A stretch of 12,366 nt of DNA from JBGYPP01 sp041838515 (GTDB taxonomy: Bacteria > Bacillota > Clostridia > Lachnospirales > Lachnospiraceae). Shown here piece after piece: positions 7,109-12,366 of the stretch; position 1 is the stretch's first letter; each line of letters begins with the position of its first letter. The position numbers were made by a program, and so were the translations under genes. Location of the stretch: positions 1 through 12,366 of the forward strand of contig JBGYPP010000007.1 in NCBI GenBank assembly GCA_041838515.1. The letters are read 5' to 3'. The notes under the pieces are model-generated. The model was not told the origin of the DNA and did no database searches. It saw nothing but the letters and a program-made list of their open reading frames with translations.

Positions 7109-7165
7109 TCACCCTTTTTCCCTGTCATTTTGCCCTTCCCCATGGGCTTTTTTTATCAAGAACAT
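7109..7165 (-). CDS. Possible 18-codon upstream ORF in the ftsH leader
   Basis: An ATG at 7165 lies 8 nt after the -10 box of the ftsH promoter, so it would be at or next to the mRNA 5' end. It opens a frame encoding MFLIKKAHGEGQNDREKG and ends in TGA at 7109. The stop codon is inside the GGGTGA that serves as ribosome site for the ftsH ATG at 7101, 7 nt further on. Translation of this peptide could therefore couple ribosomes to ftsH. It may be chance: the peptide has no recognisable family, and if ftsH starts at 7143 the two frames overlap. Confidence 0.35.
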   Translation of the reverse strand: MFLIKKAHGEGQNDREKG

Positions 7166-7173
7166 TTCCTATC

Positions 7174-7203
7174 ATTATAGGCCAGACCCCGAGGATAAGG
7201 CAA
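7174..7203 (-). promoter_or_regulatory. Promoter of ftsH
   Basis: On the minus strand a -35 box TTGCCT (7203-7198), an 18-nt spacer and a perfect -10 box TATAAT (7179-7174) point toward ftsH. The -35 and spacer closely resemble those of the tadA promoter (TTGCCA, 18 nt). Expected transcription start is near 7165-7167. Confidence 0.65.
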
Positions 7204-7290
7204 GAGCCGAATATTAGACTTTGGCAAAACCTCCCCCCTCCGGCTCTGTCCCGCCAAATTTTTCATATGGATTTTGGCCAGATTTTGCGA

Positions 7291-7296
7291 TATAAT
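7291..7296 (+). promoter_or_regulatory. Likely -10 box for the pyrG unit
   Basis: A perfect TATAAT lies 38 nt before the pyrG start in an AT-rich stretch. No good -35 hexamer is found at the right distance (TGGATT at 17 nt is poor), so an activator or an unrecognised element may help. The leader would be about 30 nt and contains no hairpin, which argues against the terminator-type attenuation known for pyrG in some Bacillota. Confidence 0.4.
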
Positions 7297-7334
7297 AAAA
7301 TTTGATTAAATTTTTCCAAAAATAGGAGGGCTAT

Positions 7335-8948
7335 ATGCCGGTAAAATATGTATTCGTTACAGGAGGCGTGGTATCGGGCCTGGGCAAGGGAATTACGGCT
7401 GCCTGTCTGGGGCGGCTGCTCAAAGCCAGGGGATACAAGGTCACCATGCAGAAATTTGACCCCTATCTCAATATAGACCCCGGCACCATGAACCCCATAC
7501 AGCACGGAGAGGTCTTTGTCACCGACGACGGAGCCGAAACCGACCTGGATCTGGGGCACTACGAGCGCTTTATCGATGAGAGTCTGGACAAAAATTCCAA
7601 CGTGACCTCCGGCAAGATCTACTGGTCCGTGCTGCAAAAGGAGAGGCGGGGGGATTACGGCGGCGGCACGGTGCAGGTCATACCCCATATCACCAATGAG
7701 ATCAAGAGCCGATTCTACCGCAATTTTACCGACCCGGACACCCGCATAGCCATTATAGAGGTGGGCGGCACCGTCGGCGATATAGAAAGCCAGCCCTTTC
7801 TGGAGTCCATACGCCAGTTCCAGCACGAGGTAGGCAGGGACAACGCCATTTTGATCCATGTGACGCTGATACCCTATCTGGGCGCCTCCCAGGAGCTAAA
7901 GACCAAGCCCACCCAGTCCTCTGTCAAGGATTTGCAGGGCATGGGCATACAGCCGGACATCATAGTCTGCCGCAGTGAGAGGCCGCTGGACCAGAGCATC
8001 AAGGACAAGATTGCGCTGTTCTGCAATGTGCCGGGCAACAGGGTTTTGCAAAATCTGGATGTGGAACATCTCTACGAGGCCCCTCTGGCCATGGAGGAGG
8101 AGAAACTGGCCCAGGTGGCCTGCGACTGCCTACGGCTGCCCTGCCCCGAGCCGGATTTGGCCGACTGGCGGGCCTTAGTGGACAATCTGCGGCATCCCCA
8201 GGCAGAGGTGCGCATAGCGCTGGTGGGCAAATATGTATCCCTTCACGATGCGTACATCAGCGTTGTAGAGGCCCTGAAACACGGCGGCATCACCAACCAC
8301 TGCCATGTGGACATACGTTGGGTGGATTCCCAGGATGTGAGCCGGGATAATTGCGAACAATTGTTTGGTGACGTAGACGGCATACTGGTGCCGGGCGGCT
8401 TTGGCTCCCGGGGCATAGAGGGCAAGATAGCCGCCATACGCTATGCCCGCAGCCACAATATCCCTTTCCTGGGCCTGTGCCTGGGTATGCAGCTGGCCAT
8501 AGTGGAATACGCCCGCCATGTACTGGGCCACAACGATGCCCACAGCATAGAACTGGCTCCCTCCACCACCCATCCCGTCATTGCGCTGATGCCGGACCAG
8601 AACGGCGTGGAGGATTTGGGCGGCACGCTAAGGCTGGGTTCCTATCCCTGCGTGCTGGATGAAGGCTCCAAGGCCTATGCCCTCTACGGCCAAAAGACCA
8701 TAGAAGAACGGCACAGGCACCGCTATGAGGTCAACAATGATTACAGGGAGGCTCTGCGCAAGGCAGGCCTGGCCCTTTCCGGAACCTCTCCGGACGGGCG
8801 CATAGTGGAGATGTGCGAACTGCCCTCCCACCCCTTCTTCCTGGCCACCCAGGCCCATCCGGAGTTAAAATCCCGTCCCAACCGGCCCCACCCCCTCTTC
8901 AAGGGCTTCGTGGAGGCGGCGCTGGCCTATGCCAAGGGCCGGGCATAA
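7335..8948 (+). CDS. pyrG: CTP synthase
   Basis: PyrG makes CTP from UTP, ATP and glutamine, the last step of pyrimidine nucleotide synthesis. The 537-residue protein has the usual length and two domains. The amidoligase domain begins KYVFVTGGVVSGLGKGI (P-loop about 10-20), then KFDPYLNIDPGTMNP (40-54), HGEVFVTDDGAETDLDLGHYERF, and GGTVQVIPHITNEIK (110-124). The class I glutaminase domain has PGGFGSRG (353-360), nucleophile Cys382 in LGLCLGMQ, and His508/Glu510 in AHPELKSRPNRPHPLF. All expected catalytic residues are present, so it should be active. The ATG at 7335 follows TAGGAGG with good spacing. The membrane-protein gene begins 3 nt after the stop, indicating co-transcription. Confidence 0.98.
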   Translation: MPVKYVFVTGGVVSGLGKGITAACLGRLLKARGYKVTMQKFDPYLNIDPGTMNPIQHGEVFVTDDGAETDLDLGHYERFIDESLDKNSNVTSGKIYWSVLQKERRGDYGGGTVQVIPHITNEIKSRFYRNFTDPDTRIAIIEVGGTVGDIESQPFLESIRQFQHEVGRDNAILIHVTLIPYLGASQELKTKPTQSSVKDLQGMGIQPDIIVCRSERPLDQSIKDKIALFCNVPGNRVLQNLDVEHLYEAPLAMEEEKLAQVACDCLRLPCPEPDLADWRALVDNLRHPQAEVRIALVGKYVSLHDAYISVVEALKHGGITNHCHVDIRWVDSQDVSRDNCEQLFGDVDGILVPGGFGSRGIEGKIAAIRYARSHNIPFLGLCLGMQLAIVEYARHVLGHNDAHSIELAPSTTHPVIALMPDQNGVEDLGGTLRLGSYPCVLDEGSKAYALYGQKTIEERHRHRYEVNNDYREALRKAGLALSGTSPDGRIVEMCELPSHPFFLATQAHPELKSRPNRPHPLFKGFVEAALAYAKGRA

Positions 8949-8951
8949 TAC

Positions 8952-9677
8952 ATGGGCATACTGCGTTACGTCATAGCTTACTTTGTTTTCAGCCTCCTGG
9001 GTTGGATTTGGGAGAGCATATACTGTACCCTCAAGGAGAGAAAATGGCAGAACCGGGGCTTTTTGTACGGCCCCCTATGCCCCATCTACGGCTTCGGCTC
9101 CCTGCTGTGCGTGCTCTATGCGGATTTGGCCGCAGCAGGGCTGATCAGGCCCCTGCCCTGGTGGGGTATGTTTATAGTGGGTTTTTTTGTCAGCGGCATT
9201 TTGGAATATCCCACATCCTATATACTGGAGAAGCAATTCCATGCCCGCTGGTGGGATTACAGCAGCCTACCCCTCAACCTCCACGGCCGGACCAGCGTCC
9301 TCACCTCCCTGGGCTTTGGCCTTGCCGCCATAGTCATAGCGGATTGCTTCCTCCCCTTTTTTGAGGGGCTATACGCACAGCTAAACCAGTGGCAGGCCGC
9401 TCTGCTGGCCATGATACTGGTGGCCATACACTCCGCTGATTTTACGCTGACATTGTCCCACCTCTCCAATTTCCAGAGGAGCATAGACGAGTTGGAGAAC
9501 GCTTTCCAGAGCATGATGACCGAGGCTGTAGATCATATGTTCGAAATACAAGGGCAGTTTTACGGCAAAACCCTTAGCCGTATCGCCTCATTCCGGATGA
9601 GCGAGGCGCACAACCAGATTGCCGAAAGGATTATCTCCACCATGCGCAATTCCAGAAATCACAAAGGCGGCCGCTGA
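8952..9677 (+). CDS. Five-helix membrane protein of the PF06541 (COG4905, 'putative ABC-transporter type IV') family
   Basis: The 241-residue protein has hydrophobic segments at about residues 5-23, 44-62, 70-90, 115-137 and 146-165, then a charged helical cytoplasmic tail. It carries the conserved landmarks of this family: GWIWE (17-21), RGFLYGPLCPIYGFG (35-49), LEYPTSYILEKQFHARWWDYS (84-104) and NLHGR (109-113). Despite the family name, no ABC ATPase is linked and its biochemical role is not established. It starts 3 nt after pyrG with no strong ribosome site of its own, so translational coupling is likely; its stop codon lies in the loop of the terminator hairpin. Family assignment is fairly sure, function unknown. 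Confidence 0.85.
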   Translation: MGILRYVIAYFVFSLLGWIWESIYCTLKERKWQNRGFLYGPLCPIYGFGSLLCVLYADLAAAGLIRPLPWWGMFIVGFFVSGILEYPTSYILEKQFHARWWDYSSLPLNLHGRTSVLTSLGFGLAAIVIADCFLPFFEGLYAQLNQWQAALLAMILVAIHSADFTLTLSHLSNFQRSIDELENAFQSMMTEAVDHMFEIQGQFYGKTLSRIASFRMSEAHNQIAERIISTMRNSRNHKGGR

Positions 9678-9697
9678 TCGGCCGCCTTATTCCTTTC
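9664..9697. terminator. Hairpin terminator between convergent genes
   Basis: A perfect 10-bp stem AAGGCGGCCG (9664-9673) / CGGCCGCCTT (9679-9688) with a 5-nt loop overlaps the stop of the PF06541 gene and lies 9 nt beyond the fucosidase stop. Downstream T-richness is modest on both strands (TTATTCCTTTCC on plus, TTTGT on minus), so termination strength is less certain than for the terminator at 3355-3405. Confidence 0.75.
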
Positions 9698-10948
9698 CTA
9701 CCGCACCATAGGCTCTATATGGGGGTACTCCTCCTCTATACGGGCCGCTATGCAATAGAAAGAACGATCATACCACTCCTCCGGAAGCTCAAAACGCAGC
9801 ATCCAGTCCTCACCGCAGCTCTTTGCGTCAAAGGCCCTAAAGCGACGGCCCTGGCCCAGTATATACGCCTCCTGTATTTTGGCCCGCATCTTGTTCAGCT
9901 CCAAGACCTTTTTAGGCTCGAACACATGCAAATATATCCAATGTCGGCGGCAGGTCAGCTCCCCCCAGGACAGCTCATAGGGGTAAAAGGGAAAGATATC
10001 CGTGCCGTAAACGGCCTCCCCATTGACACGCAGGTACTCACCTACGGCCTCCAGCCTCTCTCTGGCAGCCGGCTGTATGGCTCCGGTATCTGTAGGCCCC
10101 ACATTCAGCAGATAATTGCCTCCCCGGCTGACTATGCGGATCAGATTGCGTATGATGTCCTTGGGACTGCGCCATTTCTCATCCCGGCGGCAATATCCCC
10201 AGGTGTCATTCAGCGTGGCCGGCACCTCCCATCCCCCCTCCAGAGCCAGCCTGGGCAGGAAATTGTCCCCGGTATTCCTATAATCCCCCAATCCATTGCC
10301 CACCCTCCCGTTGATCAGGCAGGCCGGCTGCAACTCCTCCACCAACTCCACCAGGGAGCGGCTCTCCTCCTCCGTCATATCCAGGGGCGTGTCAAACCAC
10401 AATATGGAAATCTCCCCATAGCGGGTCAAAAGCTCCCGCAGCTGGCCCATGCACTTGCCCCGCAGGTAGGCGCCGAAATCCTTGGCACTGTTGTCCTTGC
10501 GGTACATATACCCATTGGGATCATGCCAATCCTGGGATTGGGAATAATACAGGCCCAACCGCAGGCCATAGCGGCGGCAGGCCCCGGCCAGCTCCTCCAC
10601 AAAATCCCGGCGGCAGGGAGCGGCCGCCACGGAGGAATACCCATTGACATGGGTGTCATACATGGCAAAGCCCTCATGATGCTTCGCCGTAAATACGATA
10701 TAGCGCATACCCCAATCCCTGGCCTGCCGCACCAGATCGTCCGCATCCCATTCCACAGGGTCAAAACGCTCCGCCAACCGGGCATATACCTCCACCGGTA
10801 TGTCCAGATCGTTCTGTATCCACTCCGCATTTCCCCTATTGGTCCGCCCCTGGTACTCGCCCCCCAGCAGCGCATAAAGGCCGAAATGGATAAACAAGCC
10901 ATATTTTGCCTCCAAAAACCAAGACTTATCCTTCTGCCTATCTCCCAT
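9698..10948 (-). CDS. Alpha-L-fucosidase, glycoside hydrolase family 29
   Basis: This enzyme removes terminal L-fucose from glycans by a retaining mechanism. The 416-residue protein shows the GH29 pattern: WFLEAKYGLFIHFGLYA (10-26), WGMRYIVFTAKHHEGFAMYDT (79-99, including the KHHEGF active-site signature), YYSQSQDWHD (134-143), ILWFDTPLD with the probable nucleophile Asp186, then WEVPATLNDTWGY (240-252), where Glu241 is a candidate acid/base, and GGNYLLNVGPTDTG (276-289). A short C-terminal beta domain follows. The ATG at 10948 has AGGAGGAG with 7-nt spacing. There is no signal peptide, so it probably acts in the cytoplasm on imported short fucosides. It stands alone, with no fucose catabolism or transporter genes in view. 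The family call is firm; linkage specificity cannot be read. Confidence 0.93.
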   Translation of the reverse strand: MGDRQKDKSWFLEAKYGLFIHFGLYALLGGEYQGRTNRGNAEWIQNDLDIPVEVYARLAERFDPVEWDADDLVRQARDWGMRYIVFTAKHHEGFAMYDTHVNGYSSVAAAPCRRDFVEELAGACRRYGLRLGLYYSQSQDWHDPNGYMYRKDNSAKDFGAYLRGKCMGQLRELLTRYGEISILWFDTPLDMTEEESRSLVELVEELQPACLINGRVGNGLGDYRNTGDNFLPRLALEGGWEVPATLNDTWGYCRRDEKWRSPKDIIRNLIRIVSRGGNYLLNVGPTDTGAIQPAARERLEAVGEYLRVNGEAVYGTDIFPFYPYELSWGELTCRRHWIYLHVFEPKKVLELNKMRAKIQEAYILGQGRRFRAFDAKSCGEDWMLRFELPEEWYDRSFYCIAARIEEEYPHIEPMVR

Positions 10949-11249
10949 AATCACACTCCTCCTCAAAGACATGTATGCCTCAGCCACGGCAGCCGAAGCC
11001 GCAACTGCCGCTCCGGCAGCCATAAGCCCCGGCCCCGCCCACAATGCCCGCCAGGGCATCTGCTTACAGTCTAGCGCAATTGCCCCCCCTATCCAGGGGA
11101 AAAATCCCCCGGCAAGAAACCCTTGCCTCTTCCCATGCCCTCAGGCCTGCCCCTGTGGCGGCAACTCTGCATCAAATGGGGCGGCATCAAGGGGCTGTCT
11201 CTGGGCAAAACTCCGGGAAAGACCCAAGGATCTTTGACTGGTCTTTCTC
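10949..11249. other. Gene-free, hairpin-rich spacer upstream of the fucosidase
   Basis: No convincing gene is seen. Frames open on both strands translate to low-complexity Ala/Pro/Gly runs. It holds small perfect hairpins: CTGCCG/CGGCAG (about 11004-11018), ATGCCC/GGGCAT (about 11044-11059), GGGGA/TCCCC (about 11097-11110), and GAAAGACC (11217-11224) with GGTCTTTC (11240-11247). No clear promoter for the fucosidase was found; a minus-strand TAGACT near 11068 lacks a good -35 box. Confidence 0.5.
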
Positions 11250-11276
11250 AGGATGAAACGCTTAGCGTTTCATCCT
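11250..11276. repeat. Perfect 12-bp inverted repeat
   Basis: Arms AGGATGAAACGC (11250-11261) and GCGTTTCATCCT (11265-11276) flank a TTA loop. No T-tract follows on either strand, so it is not a standard terminator. It sits immediately before the point where recognisable coding sequence of the truncated membrane gene resumes, next to a second inverted repeat (11217-11247). The CTCAGGATGA wording recalls short intergenic palindromic repeats seen in Clostridia, but that is from memory and unverified. Confidence 0.8.
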
Positions 11277-11278
11277 AT

Positions 11279-11980
11279 GAAGCATCCCGCTTTTGGCCCA
11301 AATTCCTCCTTAGCCTATGGCCCTATCTAGCCGTGGCCGGCCTGCTGATGGCGTATAATTATCTGCACTTTGACTCAGTGACCGAATTTGGCCAGGCTTA
11401 CCAGCTGACCGTGGCAGATCAGACCATATACCGGGATTTGGGCAAGCATTTCCACTGGACCTATGCCGTCAACGGCACTTTTTCCAATCTGTTGGGTTTC
11501 CAGGCATGGACTCGCAGCTTTCCCTATGTGCGCTATGGGGGCATATTGGTCAACTTTCCCCTTTTCCTGGCTCCGGCGCTGTGCCTGCTGCCCCAGATGC
11601 GGCTGGCCATTAGAAATGCCGGCCTCAGAGGCATATGGGGCTGCCTGCTGGGCTTGATCCCTCTCATCAGTTTTTTGCAGGCGCTGTGGAGCCCTTATCC
11701 CCTGGAACGCTACCGCCTGGATCTCTACTTTCTCTGCGCCATATCCGCGTATATAGCGCTGGGATTGTGGGCACAGCAGGCCCCGGAGGATCTGCGCAGA
11801 CAAACTCTGGCCAACCGTCTGGCTCTGGCCGGCCTGTGCATGGCCGTTTTTCTCTTCCTATTGCCCTTTGACCAAAATCCCACGGAGGTATATCCGCATT
11901 ACCTGGAATTTGCCGAACAAAGCCTGCTCTTCCTACGCCGCTGGGCCGTCTGTTTTTGCTCAGGGCTGTTTCATGATTGA
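11279..11980 (+). pseudogene. 5'-truncated polytopic membrane glycosyltransferase-like gene (C-terminal half)
   Basis: The frame encodes about 233 residues with several membrane segments (LLSLWPYLAVAGLLMAYNYL first, then four or five more) and the stretch YNYLHFDSVTEFGQAYQLTVADQT, which resembles the YNY-x-R-F-G-S-x-x-E-F-G-x-x-YQLT region found in the middle of large bacterial membrane glycosyltransferase-like proteins (GT39/ArnT-like). Those proteins normally carry an N-terminal half with the catalytic Asp/Glu motifs, which is absent here. Upstream the same frame stays open to 11123 but yields unrelated sequence through the palindrome, and no start codon with a ribosome site is seen. It is probably a remnant left by deletion or rearrangement. 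An alternative is a genuine short membrane protein started within 11123-11279. Confidence 0.55.
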
Positions 11981-12129
11981 TGTCATTTTCTATACTCTAC
12001 ATGACTTTCTCGTAAGTTGTGTTTTTTCTGTTGCCTATGATCTCACTCGGATTCTTTTTTGACAGCATTATCCTTTCCGTTAGGACAAAAAAGCGCATAC
12101 TACCCCTATATATGCCTCTCTGCTTTTTT

Positions 12130-12246
12130 TCAGAGTTCAGGTACCGGCTTGAAAATATACCTCACTGCTTCTGCCCAGTCTTGTACCATGTCATCAACAG
12201 TGAAGGTGACTGATTTCATATCTTTCTGGTTCTTTTCTTTCATCAT
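12130..12246 (-). CDS. Doubtful 38-codon hypothetical ORF
   Basis: From ATGATG at 12246 the minus strand encodes 38 residues, including QKDMKSVTFTVDDMVQDWAE and ending IFKPVPEL before TGA. The composition (charged, balanced) is more protein-like than neighbouring frames, but there is no ribosome site and no family is recognised. It could be the remnant of a mobile-element or phage gene, or chance. The frame extends upstream to a TAG at about 12298 with only a TTG as a further start. Confidence 0.2.
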   Translation of the reverse strand: MMKEKNQKDMKSVTFTVDDMVQDWAEAVRYIFKPVPEL

Positions 12247-12296
12247 TTGCTTATGTGTGATAAAGAAGCAATAGAAGTGCAAAAAATTTTGCCGTT

Positions 12297-12329
12297 CCTA
12301 TCCGACACTTGGCCATTGTGTCGGATAGG
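12297..12329. repeat. Perfect 12-bp hairpin near the right edge
   Basis: Arms CCTATCCGACAC (12297-12308) and GTGTCGGATAGG (12318-12329) surround a 9-nt loop. On the minus strand a six-T run follows about 10 nt after the stem, too far for a textbook terminator. It could be a terminator-like hairpin of a minus-strand gene beyond the edge, or a mobile-element end. A second hairpin GGCAAG/CTTGCC (12345-12361) follows. Confidence 0.7.
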
Positions 12330-12366
12330 TCGGGCGGTTATTCGGGCAAGTCAATCTTGCCGACAA

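Larger units (their letters stand above)
11981..12366. other. AT-richer right-hand tail without a recognisable gene
   Basis: Base composition shifts visibly after 11980, with many T runs unlike the rest of the window. Plus-strand frames of 60-70 codons translate to Phe/Ser/Cys-rich sequence with no recognisable domain and no ribosome sites. Other contents are a doubtful minus-strand mini-ORF (12130-12246), a GCAAAA/TTTTGC palindrome (12279-12292), a large hairpin (12297-12329) and a smaller one (12345-12361). The composition suggests acquired or decayed DNA. Confidence 0.55.

Noticed and set aside
5593..7305. 570-codon plus-strand frame opposite ftsH
   Set aside because: It is a shadow of ftsH with no recognisable motif; ftsH carries every expected catalytic motif.
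7297..7334. pyrG leader attenuator
   Set aside because: The leader is only about 30 nt and has no hairpin or T-tract.
10949..11059. 37-residue N-terminal extension of the fucosidase reaching an ATG at 11059
   Set aside because: The extension is an Ala-rich run unlike the family, and a strong AGGAGGAG ribosome site sits just before the ATG at 10948.
9719..11074. 451-codon plus-strand frame opposite the fucosidase
   Set aside because: It is antisense to a GH29 gene with conserved active-site motifs and has biased, low-complexity composition.
11868..12274. Plus-strand frames of 60-70 codons in the AT-rich tail
   Set aside because: They mutually overlap, lack ribosome sites and have Phe/Ser/Cys-rich composition without any recognisable domain.
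12338..12366. Minus-strand frame entering from the right edge and ending VGKIDLPE before TAA
   Set aside because: Eight residues are too few to support a gene; it might be the C-terminus of a gene outside the window, with the 12297-12329 hairpin behind it.

Overview
The window looks like a chromosomal segment of a GC-rich, Gram-positive-type Clostridia-like (Bacillota) bacterium, probably host-associated. Support comes from strong AGGAGG-type ribosome sites, a lipobox-bearing substrate-binding protein, a PF06541/COG4905-type membrane protein, an SPFH plus ribbon-helix-helix gene pair and an orphan GH29 alpha-L-fucosidase. The genus cannot be named from the sequence. Isoleucine is often written ATA even in housekeeping genes, which is unusual at this base composition.

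Left part (1-3440): a MATE efflux transporter on the minus strand runs off the left edge and is divergent from tadA (tRNA adenosine deaminase). Face-to-face promoters lie between them, and the tadA promoter sits so close to the ATG that its mRNA is probably leaderless. Next is a two-gene unit, an SPFH/band-7 membrane protein and a 63-residue ribbon-helix-helix protein one base apart, behind a consensus promoter whose -10 box lies inside a 9-7-9 inverted repeat. A strong bidirectional terminator closes the unit.

Middle (3440-9690): ftsH and a sugar-type ABC substrate-binding lipoprotein lie on the minus strand as a probable operon. They are divergent from pyrG (CTP synthase) and a five-helix membrane protein of the PF06541 family on the plus strand. 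FtsH carries a glycine-rich N-terminal tail and a perfect 84-bp in-frame tandem duplication in its C-terminal tail. Its mRNA seems to begin with an 18-codon upstream ORF that stops 7 nt before the likely start codon.

Right part (9690-12366): a cytoplasmic GH29 alpha-L-fucosidase on the minus strand is convergent with the pyrG unit across a hairpin terminator. Behind it is about 330 bp of gene-free, hairpin-rich DNA, then the 3' half of a polytopic membrane glycosyltransferase-like gene that has lost its N-terminal half. The last ~390 bp are visibly AT-richer, with no convincing gene apart from a doubtful 38-codon ORF, and contain several perfect hairpins. The right end looks like a decayed or rearranged junction; the rest is ordinary housekeeping and accessory chromosome.
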